Made by a program: the position numbers and the translations under genes
Shown: in pieces, positions 40,933 to 49,499 of the stretch
Position numbering within the stretch: position 1 is the first letter of the stretch
Layout of the letters: the number at the start of each line of letters is the position of its first letter
Notes under the pieces: model-generated
Told to the model about the DNA's origin: nothing
What the model saw: the letters and a program-made list of their open reading frames with translations, nothing else
The model's database searches: none
Assembly: GCA_029246705.1 (NCBI GenBank)
Contig: JAQWMQ010000034.1
Coordinates: 248,001-312,000 of the forward strand
Source: Phycisphaerales bacterium
Lineage (GTDB): Bacteria; Planctomycetota; Phycisphaerae; Phycisphaerales; SM1A02
DNA length: 64,000 nucleotides
Direction: 5' to 3'

Positions 40933-42045
40933 TCAGCCGTGTTCTTCAGGTGGCTGGAGCGGAAGTGGTTCTTCGCCCACCACACGGGTGAACAGCGATT
41001 CCACGGCCTGGGCACGGTCACTCGATCGGTGCCGGGTGATGACCCATTCCCGGGCAAGCGTGCCATTGGTGGTTCTCAGTTCCGGGCTGAGCAGGAGTGG
41101 TCTCAGGGCTTCTTCCCAGTTCTGGCTGGTCGGTCGTTCAACCAGGGTGCTTCCCTGGTCGGGTCCCAGGTAGTCAAGCCATGGTTCCGGCACGGTGACG
41201 ACCGGGGCGCCCTTGGCCATGGCTTCGAGGATGATCGGCCGTACCCGATGCTCGGGAACCGGTCGAAGGATCAGGTCGCTGGCTGCCAGCAGCCGTTGCA
41301 TACGGACTGGTTCCGAGACCGCGGTGGTCAGGTCGGTCAGGTCCGAGCGACGAAGCTGTCGCCAGATGCGCTGGTCGGCATCGTCGGGAAGTTCGATCGC
41401 GAATCGTGCGCCGGGGCCCACGTCGCGCAGGTTCGAGAGTGCCTCGAAGAGTGCTCGATAGTGACCGCGCCCCTGCGAGTTGCCCAGGATGCTCAGGGCC
41501 AGCGGGCCATCTTCGCTGCGTCGCTTGAGGGTCACTTCCCGTTCACTGATGGCGATCCCCGGTGCAACGAGTTCCAGCTCGCTCTTCGGGAAGTCCCTGG
41601 CGATCTGGCGCGCGAATGGTTCGGTGGATGCGATGAAACCGGCGACCTGGATGAGTCGACTCAGGCGCTTGGCTCGTTTCATCTCCTGCTGGCCGTCGAT
41701 CTGCACGACCATCGGGCGCTTGAGCGCATTGGCCAGTCGGGCGGTGATCGACCAGCTGCCGATGCCGGCGGACCAGATCAGGTCGGGAGGATCCCGATCG
41801 AACTGCTCGTAGAGTTCCTGGAACCTGGAGGCACGAAGCCAGGGTGCGATGTTTTCCGGGTAGTGGATGACGCGCCCGAGGCCGATCGGCCTGTCCGCCG
41901 GGTGGTCGTTGCCGAAAGGTTCGCCAAAGAGCAGGGTGGTGATCCGGCAGCCACTTGCGGTCAGTGCAACCACCAGGCGGCCGAACTGGGCGTGCTCGGT
42001 TCGCAGCCTTTCGCGGTCGAGGGCCAGGATCGCGTGCATCGCCAT
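40933..42045 (-). CDS. Glycosyltransferase, GT4-like
   Basis: 370 aa. The first domain opens 'AILALDRERLRTEHAQFGRL' and contains 'DLIWSAGIGSW'. The second carries 'LSILGNSQGRGHYRALFEAL', 'LAASDLILRPVPEHRVRP' and 'IILEAMAKGAPVVTVPEPW', the Glu-x7-Glu-type nucleotide-sugar loop (EAMAKG) of GT-B enzymes. It probably adds a sugar to a lipid or polysaccharide acceptor that cannot be named. ATG 42045 overlaps the thioesterase stop (TGATG), so it is the third gene of the DUF971-thioesterase-glycosyltransferase operon. Confidence 0.8.
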   Translation of the reverse strand: MAMHAILALDRERLRTEHAQFGRLVVALTASGCRITTLLFGEPFGNDHPADRPIGLGRVIHYPENIAPWLRASRFQELYEQFDRDPPDLIWSAGIGSWSITARLANALKRPMVVQIDGQQEMKRAKRLSRLIQVAGFIASTEPFARQIARDFPKSELELVAPGIAISEREVTLKRRSEDGPLALSILGNSQGRGHYRALFEALSNLRDVGPGARFAIELPDDADQRIWRQLRRSDLTDLTTAVSEPVRMQRLLAASDLILRPVPEHRVRPIILEAMAKGAPVVTVPEPWLDYLGPDQGSTLVERPTSQNWEEALRPLLLSPELRTTNGTLAREWVITRHRSSDRAQAVESLFTRVVGEEPLPLQPPEEHG

Positions 42046-42551
42046 CAGGCGCTCGATTCCGCGTGGTCGAGCCGGTGGAGCGGGTCGAGTTGCTCGAGCA
42101 CGTCCGGTGGCATGCGGCATGGACGACGGGTCTCGAGGTTGATCCAGGTCCAGGTCGAACGCGCGCGTGCCACCGGGTGGCCGTCCTCGACTCGGCAGAT
42201 CAGGGTGTCCCGGCGGCAGGAGCTGCGGCGGTGGTCGTGGATCCACGTCGCAGCAAGGAGTGGCTGCTCTGCGAAGACCTCCGCGAGGTAGTCGATCTCA
42301 TGTCGGGCGGCGAACCACATCCGTCCCATTCCGGCCAGTGACCTGCGGTCGTGGCCGAAGACATCGCCAGCCAGCTCCGCGATCCGATCGATCCATGCCA
42401 GGTACACCACGTTGTTCACGTGTGGGACCGATTCGGACAGCGACTGTTCATCGACCTCGATGGTGAAGAGGATCGGGCGTGGGTGGGGAAGCTCCGGAGG
42501 CGGTGGCGTGCCCGGTTCGGCTGGGAGGATTCGCTCGGTGGCTCTGGTCAT
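42045..42551 (-). CDS. Acyl-CoA thioesterase, hotdog fold
   Basis: 168 aa from ATG 42551, which overlaps the DUF971 stop (ATGA); a longer frame to 42596 is out of context. 'VPHVNNVVYLAWIDRIAEL' is the 4HBT/YbgC-type motif around the active-site loop, followed by 'HEIDYLAEVFAEQPLLAATW' and 'RRDTLICRVEDGHPVARA'. The usual catalytic Asp (D-x-x-x-H-V-N) is replaced by 'SESVPHVN', so activity should be checked. Cytoplasmic. The role is probably hydrolysis of an acyl-CoA thioester. Confidence 0.8.
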   Translation of the reverse strand: MTRATERILPAEPGTPPPPELPHPRPILFTIEVDEQSLSESVPHVNNVVYLAWIDRIAELAGDVFGHDRRSLAGMGRMWFAARHEIDYLAEVFAEQPLLAATWIHDHRRSSCRRDTLICRVEDGHPVARARSTWTWINLETRRPCRMPPDVLEQLDPLHRLDHAESSA

Positions 42552-42877
42552 GATTTCCCGGGGGCGTCCGGATCGATCGACTTCAGGTAGGTCCATGAAT
42601 AGATCCCCGTATCGTGACCATCGGAGAATCGGAGCCGGATCGCGTAGTTCCCGATCAATTCCGCATCCACGGCGGTGAGTGGGGCATCCCCGCCCGGCCG
42701 GGTGGGCAGCACGGTCAGGGGGTTCCTGGCCATCTCCTCCCGAAGCGCTCTCTGCTCGGCGCTGGGGGACATGCGGCGCAACCAGCCCACCGGATAAAAG
42801 CTGCTGCCACCACCGCTCCAGCGGATGGTGAGGCCGCGTTCCCGTTCCAGATCCAGATGCTCGGGTCGAATCTCCAT
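42548..42877 (-). CDS. DUF971 (GBBH-like N-terminal) domain protein
   Basis: 109 aa from ATG 42877. Motifs 'LTIRWSGGGSSFYPVGWLRR', 'AVDAELIGNYAIRLRFSDGH' and 'DTGIYSWTYLKSI' match the small DUF971/gamma-butyrobetaine-hydroxylase-like N-terminal family, which often sits near Fe-S or Moco genes. Zinc-binding cysteines typical of some relatives are absent. A TACAAT hexamer ends 6 nt before the ATG with no Shine-Dalgarno. First gene of a three-gene operon. Divergent from pyrF. Confidence 0.82.
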   Translation of the reverse strand: MEIRPEHLDLERERGLTIRWSGGGSSFYPVGWLRRMSPSAEQRALREEMARNPLTVLPTRPGGDAPLTAVDAELIGNYAIRLRFSDGHDTGIYSWTYLKSIDPDAPGKS

Positions 42878-42883
42878 GCCCTG

Positions 42884-42889
42884 ATTGTA
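42884..42889 (-). promoter_or_regulatory. -10 element (TACAAT) of the DUF971 operon
   Basis: Near-perfect -10, with a 6-nt gap to ATG 42877. Leaderless transcript predicted. Confidence 0.55.
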
Positions 42890-42909
42890 GTGGCCCGCCG
42901 GGAAGAACC

Positions 42910-42915
42910 TAGAAT
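42910..42915 (+). promoter_or_regulatory. -10 element (TAGAAT) of pyrF
   Basis: 6-nt gap to ATG 42922 and no Shine-Dalgarno. It selects ATG 42922 over ATG 42946. Confidence 0.55.
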
Positions 42916-42921
42916 CTGGCC

Positions 42922-43815
42922 ATGCCACTTACTGAACGGACCACCATGGACACCCCGCCAGCCTCCACGACCCACCCGGCCGATTCACTGCTCGCTGCCG
43001 TCGAGCGGGTGGGGTCGCCGGTCTGCGTCGGTATCGATCCCGTCCTCGAGCGACTTCCTGATGCCTGCCAGGTCGAAGGCGAGCCGCTGCCCGCGATCGA
43101 ACGATTCTGTCGCGGTGTGATCGAAGCGGTCGCGCCGCACGTCGGGGTGTGCAAGTACCAGTCGGCCTGTTTCGAACGCTACGGTGCCGGAGGAGTCGCT
43201 CTCCTGGAAAGCCTGGTCGTCCATGCCCGGGAGACCGGCCTCGAGGTGATCCTCGATGCCAAGCGAGGCGACATCGGTGTCTCCGCACGACATTACGCCG
43301 CTGCCGTGCCGGTCGCGGCACGATGGGTCACGGTGAATGCCTATCTCGGAACCGATGGCATCGAACCATTCCTCGAACGCGGAGGAGCCTTCGCACTCGC
43401 TCGCACCTCCAATCCCGGCGGCGACGCCCTGCAGAGACTTCGACTCGAGGACGGGCGATCGATCGCCGAGGCGGTCGCGGATCTCCTGGCCGAAACCGGC
43501 GATGAGCACCTCGGTGATTCCGGTTACAGCGCCCTCGGCGCGGTGGTCGGTGCGACCAAGCGTGCGGATGCCGAACTGCTGCGGGCGCGGATGCCCCGAC
43601 AGATCTTCCTCGTGCCCGGATACGGTGCACAGGGCGGGGGCGTCGATGACGTGCTGCCCTGCTTCAACGCCGATGGGCGCGGTGCCCTGATCACCGCGAG
43701 TCGTTCGGTGATCTACGCCTTCGATGGTGATGCTTCGAGCGTCTGGACCGACGCCGTGGCCCGGGCCGCCGAATCCCTGGCCGCTGAACTCTCGCAAGGG
43801 CTCGGTCGTGGTTGA
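42922..43815 (+). CDS. pyrF: Orotidine 5'-phosphate decarboxylase PyrF (type 2)
   Basis: 297 aa, the longer type-2 form. 'SPVCVGIDPVLERLP' begins the barrel and 'EVILDAKRGDIGVSARHY' carries the catalytic DxKxxD-like cluster. 'TVNAYLGTDGIEPFLERGG', 'ARTSNPGGDALQRLRL' and 'FLVPGYGAQGG' (phosphate loop) follow. It converts OMP to UMP. About 20 poorly conserved N-terminal residues precede the barrel. The leaderless promoter supports ATG 42922. No other pyrimidine gene is adjacent; pyrD is 18 kb away. Confidence 0.93.
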   Translation: MPLTERTTMDTPPASTTHPADSLLAAVERVGSPVCVGIDPVLERLPDACQVEGEPLPAIERFCRGVIEAVAPHVGVCKYQSACFERYGAGGVALLESLVVHARETGLEVILDAKRGDIGVSARHYAAAVPVAARWVTVNAYLGTDGIEPFLERGGAFALARTSNPGGDALQRLRLEDGRSIAEAVADLLAETGDEHLGDSGYSALGAVVGATKRADAELLRARMPRQIFLVPGYGAQGGGVDDVLPCFNADGRGALITASRSVIYAFDGDASSVWTDAVARAAESLAAELSQGLGRG

Positions 43816-43842
43816 GCACGAACCGGGCGGAGGAACCCTTTC

Positions 43843-45441
43843 ATGACGACGCGCATCGTGATTCCGCTCATCGTCCTGGTGCTGGTGGTGCTTCCGCTCG
43901 CCTTTCGCCGGGACACCATCGAGATTCCCGACGACGCGACCAAGCTGGTCATCGTCTCGCCCCACAACGAGCAGATCCGCTACGAGTTCGGCCGGGCCTT
44001 CGAACTCTGGCATGTCGAGGAGCACGGCGAACCGGTCAACGTGGTCTGGGCGACTCCGGGTGGTACCAGCGAGATCCGACGCATGCTCCACGCCCAATGG
44101 GAAGCCTCCCTTGCCGAAGGTCGTCCGGTCGGCGGTAACTGGGACCTGATGTTCGGTGGTGGAACCTACGAGTTCATGGAACTCGCCAAGCCGGTCCGGG
44201 TCCGGGTCGGCGACGAGGAACGAAGCGAGACCGTGCTCGCGCCACTCGAGCTGGGTCGGGACTACCTCGACTCGGTCTACGGCAGTGATCCGAACATCGG
44301 CGGCGTACCGATGTACAGCCCCGACGGATACTGGTTCGGGGCCGCGCTCAGCGGTTTCGGCATCGTCTACAACCGCGACCTGCTCCTGCAGCTGTCGGTG
44401 CCCGACCCCGTGGTCTGGGCGGACCTGGCCGACCCTCGACTCGAGGGTGCGGTCTCGCTGGTGAGTCCGCTCAAGTCCGGGTCGGTGACCACCGCCTTCG
44501 AAGCGATCATGCAGCGGCTGGGCTGGACCCAGGGCTGGCGCATCCTGCGCCGTGCCGCGGCGAACACCCGGGGATTCGCCGCGAGTGCGCCCATCACCCC
44601 GCTGGAAGTCTCCTCCGGAGAGGTCGCGGCGGGCATCTGCATCGATTTCTACGGTCGATACCAGGCCCAGGCCATGAAGGCCGGCGATCTCGAATCCGGC
44701 GCACGCCTGAAGGGTGAGGTCGATCGCGTGGGTTACATCGATCCGCCGCGACAGACGGTGATCGACCCTGATCCGATCGCGATGATCCGTGGTGCACCGC
44801 ACCAGGAGCTGGCCCTTCGATTCATCAAGTTCGTTCTCAGCCCTCGCGGCCAGGCGTTGTGGCAGTACCCCATCGGCAGCATCGAGGCACACGGCATGGG
44901 GCCGGAACTCTTCGAACTGAGACGCATGCCCATTCGCCGCAGCATGTACGCACATGTCGATCGTTTCGTCGACAAGGTCGATCCCTTCCTGATCGCCGAG
45001 CCGGTGAAATTCCCGAACCGTGCGTTCCGCACGTTCATTCCGTTGATCTTCGATGCTTTCGCGATGCGTGAACCCGAACTGCTCACCGAGGCATGGGTCG
45101 CGATCATCACGCATCCGGCCTACCCCAAGGATGCAGGCGTCGTGGCCGCCGAAGACGTCACCGACCCCGAACTCAAGGGCATGCTTGAACGTTTCGATTC
45201 GATGCCGGTGGTCCATGGACCCGACGGCACCGCCTACGACATGGCCGTCCCCGAGGATCTTGCCGCAGTCAAGGCCGGATGGTTGCGGGGGGGCTGGGAC
45301 GAGGACGAACTCTGGCCCGCGCAGGCGGACCCTGCCATGGTGCTTCGCAGGAACTGGGGTGAGTGGTTCGCCGGTCAGTATCGATCGATCATCAATCTTG
45401 GCGAGGTCCGGCATGCGCGTCACGACGTTGTCGATCGGTGA
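43843..45441 (+). CDS. Orphan extracellular solute-binding protein
   Basis: 532 aa; GGAGGAA lies 9 nt before ATG 43843. A single N-terminal hydrophobic segment (RIVIPLIVLVLVVLPLAF) acts as signal or anchor and has no lipobox Cys. The periplasmic part resembles iron/phosphonate-type binding proteins: 'KLVIVSPHNEQIRYEFGRAF', 'VVWATPGGTSEIRRML', 'DLMFGGGTYEFMEL', 'YWFGAALSGFGIVYNRDLL' and 'HQELALRFIKFVLSPRGQALW'. It is about 180 residues longer than usual. No permease or ATPase is adjacent. The 3' end overlaps cinA by 29 bp. Confidence 0.75.
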   Translation: MTTRIVIPLIVLVLVVLPLAFRRDTIEIPDDATKLVIVSPHNEQIRYEFGRAFELWHVEEHGEPVNVVWATPGGTSEIRRMLHAQWEASLAEGRPVGGNWDLMFGGGTYEFMELAKPVRVRVGDEERSETVLAPLELGRDYLDSVYGSDPNIGGVPMYSPDGYWFGAALSGFGIVYNRDLLLQLSVPDPVVWADLADPRLEGAVSLVSPLKSGSVTTAFEAIMQRLGWTQGWRILRRAAANTRGFAASAPITPLEVSSGEVAAGICIDFYGRYQAQAMKAGDLESGARLKGEVDRVGYIDPPRQTVIDPDPIAMIRGAPHQELALRFIKFVLSPRGQALWQYPIGSIEAHGMGPELFELRRMPIRRSMYAHVDRFVDKVDPFLIAEPVKFPNRAFRTFIPLIFDAFAMREPELLTEAWVAIITHPAYPKDAGVVAAEDVTDPELKGMLERFDSMPVVHGPDGTAYDMAVPEDLAAVKAGWLRGGWDEDELWPAQADPAMVLRRNWGEWFAGQYRSIINLGEVRHARHDVVDR

Positions 45442-46663
45442 CGAACTGACTCATGGCGCGATCCTTGACCGTCACGGCGGTTGGTTCGCCGGTCGCTTCG
45501 ACGCCCTGGGATGCGACCTGGTCGAACACCGGATGGTCGGTGATGACCGTGACCTGATCGCAGCTTCCATCCGGGAGCTGGCCGCTTCATCGGACCTGCT
45601 GGTCGTGACCGGCGGGCTCGGACCCACTGCCGACGACCTGACCCGCGAGGCACTTGCCGACGCCCTCGGAGAGTCGCTGGTGCTCGACCCCGAGGCACTC
45701 GCCGCGCTCGAGGACCGCTTCGCCTCTCGTGGACGGGTTCTCAGCGAGAGCAACCGCCGCCAGGCCCACCGACCCGAGCATGCACGAAGCCTTCCCAATG
45801 CCAATGGAACCGCACCCGGTCTCGAGGCACGACTGGGTGACAGTCGCATCGTGGTGCTGCCCGGTCCTCCGCACGAGATGCACCCGATGTTCGAGTCGGT
45901 CATTGCAAGCGGGATCGAACCGTCCGCGGACCATGAGGCCACCATCGACATCAACGGGTACGGACTGCCTGAATCCCGAGCCGCCGAACGCCTTGGCCCG
46001 CTGCTCGAACGTGATCGGGACCCGCTGGTCGGGATCAAGGTGAGCTGGTCGATCCTCACCGCATCGGTTCGCGGCACCGGGGTCGAGGCCGTGGCCCGGG
46101 CGATCGAACGGCACTGGCACCCGCTGGCCTACGGTCGTGGTGCGACCACCCTGGAAGAGGTGGTGGGCGGACTGCTTGAACAGCAAGGCTCGACCATCGC
46201 CACGGCCGAAAGCTGTACCGGCGGACTGCTCGGGGGTCGAATCACCGAGGTGCCCGGCAGCAGCGGCTGGTACGGCGGTGGGGTGGTGACCTATTCCAAC
46301 GAGTGCAAGCAGCAGCTGCTCGGCGTGCCGGCGGAACTCCTTGAACGACATGGTGCGGTTTCCGAACAGGTCGCGGTGGTGATGGCGATGGAGGCCGCTC
46401 GCCGTTTCGGTGCGGACTACGCACTGTCCACCACCGGCATCGCCGGACCCGGTGGTGGTGGTGAGCACAAACCCGTCGGTACGGTGTGGATCGGTGGATG
46501 CGACACCACCGGTGATCATCCGAATGCCTGGGCGCGTCGGTTCGTCTTTCCCGGCGATCGCACCTGGGTCAGGGACCGAACCGTCAAGAGTGCGCTCCAG
46601 ATGCTGCGACTGCACATCCTCGGTTTCGAGTCTCCCTTGCTCTGGGAGGCCGAGCAGTCATGA
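45413..46663 (+). CDS. cinA: CinA-like nicotinamide-nucleotide amidohydrolase
   Basis: 416 aa. N-terminal MoCF-like domain: 'VTTLSIGDELTHGAILDRH', 'LLVVTGGLGPTADDLTREAL' and 'LPGPPHEMHPMF' (ADP-ribose pyrophosphatase region). C-terminal PncC domain: 'TIATAESCTGGLLGGRI' with the catalytic Ser, and 'STTGIAGPGGGGEHKPVGT'. It recycles pyridine nucleotides by deamidating NMN. ATG 45413 lies inside the previous gene's 3' end, suggesting coupled expression. folK overlaps its stop by 4 bp. Confidence 0.92.
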   Translation: MRVTTLSIGDELTHGAILDRHGGWFAGRFDALGCDLVEHRMVGDDRDLIAASIRELAASSDLLVVTGGLGPTADDLTREALADALGESLVLDPEALAALEDRFASRGRVLSESNRRQAHRPEHARSLPNANGTAPGLEARLGDSRIVVLPGPPHEMHPMFESVIASGIEPSADHEATIDINGYGLPESRAAERLGPLLERDRDPLVGIKVSWSILTASVRGTGVEAVARAIERHWHPLAYGRGATTLEEVVGGLLEQQGSTIATAESCTGGLLGGRITEVPGSSGWYGGGVVTYSNECKQQLLGVPAELLERHGAVSEQVAVVMAMEAARRFGADYALSTTGIAGPGGGGEHKPVGTVWIGGCDTTGDHPNAWARRFVFPGDRTWVRDRTVKSALQMLRLHILGFESPLLWEAEQS

Positions 46664-47151
46664 CGCGTCGTGCCGCGATCGGGATCGGATCCAACCTGCC
46701 CTCCTCGTGGGGTGGGCGAGGTGCGACGATCGATCATGCGATCGAATCCGTGGAAGCGATCAAGGACCTCACCCTGCTCGCACGCAGCACCCTGGTCGAG
46801 ACCGAGCCCGTCGGTGGCCCCGAACAGGGGCCGTTCCTCAATGGTGCACTGCTGGTCGAGGTCGCGGACCTGGTGGACCCTGCATGGTTGCTGGCCGAGC
46901 TTCACCGCATCGAACGTGACCACGGACGACGGCGTCCCGATCCCGTTCGCTGGGGCCCCAGGACCCTGGACCTGGACCTGCTGCTGATGGAGGGCGTGAT
47001 CAGGACCGACGTGCCGCCCTTGCTGCCCCATCCGCGCATGCATGAGCGCGCTTTCGTCCTCGAGCCGCTTTCCGAGATCGCACCGGCGTTGCGTCACCCG
47101 ATTCTCGATCGTTCGATGGAAGATCTGCGCCGCACGCTGGTGAATTCATAG
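46660..47151 (+). CDS. folK: HPPK, 2-amino-4-hydroxy-6-hydroxymethyldihydropteridine pyrophosphokinase
   Basis: 163 aa. 'AIGIGSNLPSSWGGRGATID' starts the fold. 'EPVGGPEQGPFLNGALLVE', 'DPVRWGPRTLDLDLLLMEG' (the HPPK signature with Mg-binding DxD) and 'HPRMHERAFVLEPLSEIAP' follow. It pyrophosphorylates the pterin precursor in folate synthesis. It overlaps cinA's stop by 4 bp. Its own stop codon TAG lies within the promoter of the following gene. Confidence 0.93.
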   Translation: MTRRAAIGIGSNLPSSWGGRGATIDHAIESVEAIKDLTLLARSTLVETEPVGGPEQGPFLNGALLVEVADLVDPAWLLAELHRIERDHGRRRPDPVRWGPRTLDLDLLLMEGVIRTDVPPLLPHPRMHERAFVLEPLSEIAPALRHPILDRSMEDLRRTLVNS

Positions 47152-47154
47152 AAT
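47149..47154 (+). promoter_or_regulatory. -10 element (TAGAAT) of the TlpA-like gene
   Basis: It contains folK's stop codon and lies 7 nt before ATG 47162. It argues for 47162 rather than the ATG at 47153. Confidence 0.5.
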
Positions 47155-47161
47155 GCCCTGC

Positions 47162-48316
47162 ATGAAACGACTCTTACCGATGTTGCTGATGCTGCTGGCA
47201 CCCGGACTTCCACTCCTGGGCGAGGACGCCATCGAGTCGATGTTGAGCGAGATCAGGGGCCCCGAACCGCTCGCCGTTCGCGAGACGATCACCGTGACCG
47301 CATCACAGGACGGCGTCAGCGCCTCCGCGACTCCGGTCGAGGTCCACGTTGAACGAACGCCCGATGGTCTTGGTCGTGTGGATCTCAAGGGCTACACCGT
47401 ATTCATCGACGAACAGGCGCTCTCGGTGGTCCATGAAACCAACGACGGCGCCTATGTCCGGGTCGAGCATTCCGGCCGACCCGTCGCCGCACTGCGCCGA
47501 CTCTTCGCGGATGTCCCCAGCATCTGGATCACCCTGGCATTCGGGAACCGGGCTGGAGAAGGACTCTTCACCGAGTTGCTGGGCTCGGTGCCCGATCTCG
47601 AAGTGGTACCGGTCGAGGCCGGTGTTGCGGCATCCGGTTTCCAACTGGTCGGCTCGGGTGCGAAGGGGCGCTTCGAAGCGACCCTGCCCGGATCGATGAC
47701 GGTGGAGATCGATCGTGGACCCTGGGTTCCCGAAGGTGGTCGACTGCAGTGGGCCTCGACCGCCGTGGCGGACGACATGCTCGGCACCGGGTTCGACCCC
47801 GGTCGCCGCCGCGGGCTGGACCATGTCGGTGCCCTGAGACGTGCGCCCCAGGCCGCCGCTCCCGGCGAACCGGTGGCGGCACTCGCACTTCCCCTGGCTT
47901 CCGGTGGCGCGTTCGATCTCGCTGAACATCGGGGCGAGGTGGTCATCATCGACTTCTGGGCCAGCTGGTGCGGACCCTGTCGCGCAGCCCTGCCCCGACT
48001 GTCGAAGTTTGCCAAGAGCATGGCCGACGCCGGACTTCCGGTGACGGTGGTCACCGTCAACACGTCCGAACGTGAGCGCGACCCCGCCCGCCGCACGGCC
48101 TTGGTGCTCAAGGAGCGCGACGCCATAGGTTTCGATCTGCCTGTCGCGATCGACCTCCAGGGAACCGTTGCCGATACCTGGGGGGTCACCGCACTGCCGA
48201 CGACGATCATCGTGGCTCCGGACGGGACCCTGGCCGAAATGCACCGAGGTGCGGGCGAGGACTATGAATCACTGCTCAGTAAAGCGGTTGAATCACTGCT
48301 TCAGCAGGCGCCCTAG
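47162..48316 (+). CDS. TlpA-like thioredoxin protein with LolA/DUF2092-like N-terminal domain
   Basis: 384 aa from ATG 47162. A short signal peptide (KRLLPMLLMLLAPGLPLLG) exports it. Residues about 22-215 form a beta-rich domain resembling DUF2092/LolA-type proteins ('TVEIDRGPWVPEGGRLQW'). Residues about 240-380 are a TlpA/ResA thioredoxin: 'VVIIDFWASWCGPCRAALPR' with the CGPC pair, and cis-Pro in 'VTALPTTIIVAPDG'. It likely reduces periplasmic disulfides or reports on envelope lipid state; the latter is speculation. Monocistronic. Confidence 0.8.
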   Translation: MKRLLPMLLMLLAPGLPLLGEDAIESMLSEIRGPEPLAVRETITVTASQDGVSASATPVEVHVERTPDGLGRVDLKGYTVFIDEQALSVVHETNDGAYVRVEHSGRPVAALRRLFADVPSIWITLAFGNRAGEGLFTELLGSVPDLEVVPVEAGVAASGFQLVGSGAKGRFEATLPGSMTVEIDRGPWVPEGGRLQWASTAVADDMLGTGFDPGRRRGLDHVGALRRAPQAAAPGEPVAALALPLASGGAFDLAEHRGEVVIIDFWASWCGPCRAALPRLSKFAKSMADAGLPVTVVTVNTSERERDPARRTALVLKERDAIGFDLPVAIDLQGTVADTWGVTALPTTIIVAPDGTLAEMHRGAGEDYESLLSKAVESLLQQAP

Positions 48317-48390
48317 GCACTGGTTGCTAGACTAGGCACGCTCGCAGCGACCCGTCCGAGCACCTCTCCCCGAACCAGGAGTTCCCTTCG

Positions 48391-48876
48391 ATGACCGAGG
48401 ATACAACCGGTATCTCAAGCACCGACACCAAGCTGGAATCCGTCATCACCCTGGACGGCAGCCGTATTCTCCTGGTCGATGACAACCAGCAGAACCTGGA
48501 ACTGATCCAGGCCTACCTGGAGACCCTGCCGGTCGAGATCGAGACCGCACGTGACGGCATCGAGGCGATCGAGGCGGTCGAACGAAAGCAGCCTGATCTC
48601 ATCCTGCTCGACGTGATGATGCCGCGCATGTCGGGCTTCGAGGTCTGTCAGAAGCTGAAGGCCAACCCCGAGACTCGTGACATCGTCGTGATCATGGTGA
48701 CGGCCCTGCACGAGGTCGCCGACTACGAGCGAGCCGTCGAGAGCGGCACCGACGACTTCCTCTCCAAGCCCGTCAACAAGCTCGAGCTGCTGACCCGGGT
48801 CCGCAGTCTGCTGAGGGTGGCGCTGCTGCGCCGTCGTCTGGACGAGCTGGCGGATTCCGACAACGCTCATTCCTGA
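48391..48876 (+). CDS. Single-domain response regulator (receiver)
   Basis: 161 aa; AGGAG lies before ATG 48391. The receiver has 'RILLVDDNQQNLELIQAYL' (acidic pair), phospho-acceptor Asp74 in 'LILLDVMMPRMSGFEV', Thr in 'IVVIMVTALHEVADYERA' and Lys in 'FLSKPVNKLELLTRVRSLL'. This is the PleD/CheY-type fold with no output domain. A 25-residue N-terminal extension and a helical tail are extra. The cognate kinase is not in the window. A STAS protein gene lies 0.6 kb downstream on the other strand, but a link is only conjecture. Confidence 0.9.
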   Translation: MTEDTTGISSTDTKLESVITLDGSRILLVDDNQQNLELIQAYLETLPVEIETARDGIEAIEAVERKQPDLILLDVMMPRMSGFEVCQKLKANPETRDIVVIMVTALHEVADYERAVESGTDDFLSKPVNKLELLTRVRSLLRVALLRRRLDELADSDNAHS

Positions 48877-48896
48877 GCGTTGCTGCGTCAACCTGC

Positions 48897-48933
48897 AAAA
48901 AAGCAAGCGCCCGCACCGAGGTGCGAGCGCTTG
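48897..48933 (-). terminator. Intrinsic terminator after the 66-aa protein gene
   Basis: Minus-strand stem CAAGCGCTCGCAC / GTGCGGGCGCTTG with a short loop (one mismatch), then a run of six T. It may also slow transcription leaving the response regulator gene. Confidence 0.75.
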
Positions 48934-49006
48934 TCCACGACTCCGCTCGTTGTCGCGTGAGGTCATTGCGTCCGGCATCCACCCGGGGCGCGACGACTCG
49001 TGTGCA

Positions 49007-49207
49007 TCATCCGGCCTTGCGCCAGACAACGGCGGGGGTGTCCCCAGGGCGAGCCCACCGGCTGTTGCGCCCTCGGGGTTCCATCGTGATCTCAAGGTGA
49101 TCGAGGTAGCTGCGAAGCTGATCCGCACTGAACTGATCCAGCCAATCCCTCGAACAGCCGGGGTTTGTCTTGAGGATGAGATCGATCAGGTGGTTCTTGT
49201 CGAGCAT
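49007..49207 (-). CDS. Small hypothetical protein
   Basis: 66 aa from ATG 49207, which has GGAG 9 nt upstream; the longer frame to 49486 has no homologous or signal-like upstream part. The N-terminal half is helical ('DKNHLIDLILKTNPGCSRDW', 'LDQFSADQLRSYLDHLEI'), like a small SAP/HeH-type or repeat helix-turn. The C-terminus is basic (RGRNSRWARPGDTPAVVWRK). The family is not recognised. It lies downstream of a STAS gene and is followed by a terminator. Confidence 0.55.
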   Translation of the reverse strand: MLDKNHLIDLILKTNPGCSRDWLDQFSADQLRSYLDHLEITMEPRGRNSRWARPGDTPAVVWRKAG

Positions 49208-49499
49208 GTCGTCGAGCTCCGGCTTCCCTCGTGAAGGAGATGGGAAGGTGGTGGTTTTTCGAGCTCGGGCTCCGCCCGTCAGGTGCACTCCTGTGCGGGA
49301 AATGAGATCGGCACGACAGGTCCACCAGCACGAGGCACCTTCAATCCGGCCATGGTCCGGGAAGTGGTTTCTTATCGGGCGGTCCTCAGGTCGGCCACGT
49401 GATGATGGGGCACCCCCGGGTGCCGACCACATCGTCTTGTGGTTGAACCCCCACATGTGCCAATTTTGAAAATCGACGTAAATCACGCCGGCGGCATCT
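49208..49499. other. Non-coding region upstream of the 66-aa gene
   Basis: 292 bp with no credible gene. GGCACCCCCGGGTGCC (near 49408-49423) is a GC-rich palindrome without a T-run. The region presumably carries the 66-aa gene's promoter. Confidence 0.4.

Noticed and set aside
42985-45423. 812-aa minus-strand frame opposite pyrF and the solute-binding protein
   Set aside because: pyrF has catalytic motifs on the plus strand, and the minus frame shows no family features.
48904-48933. Terminator for the response regulator on the plus strand
   Set aside because: The hairpin has its T-run only on the minus strand, so it is assigned to the 66-aa gene.
49408-49423. GC-rich palindrome as a terminator
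   Set aside because: There is no T-run on either side.
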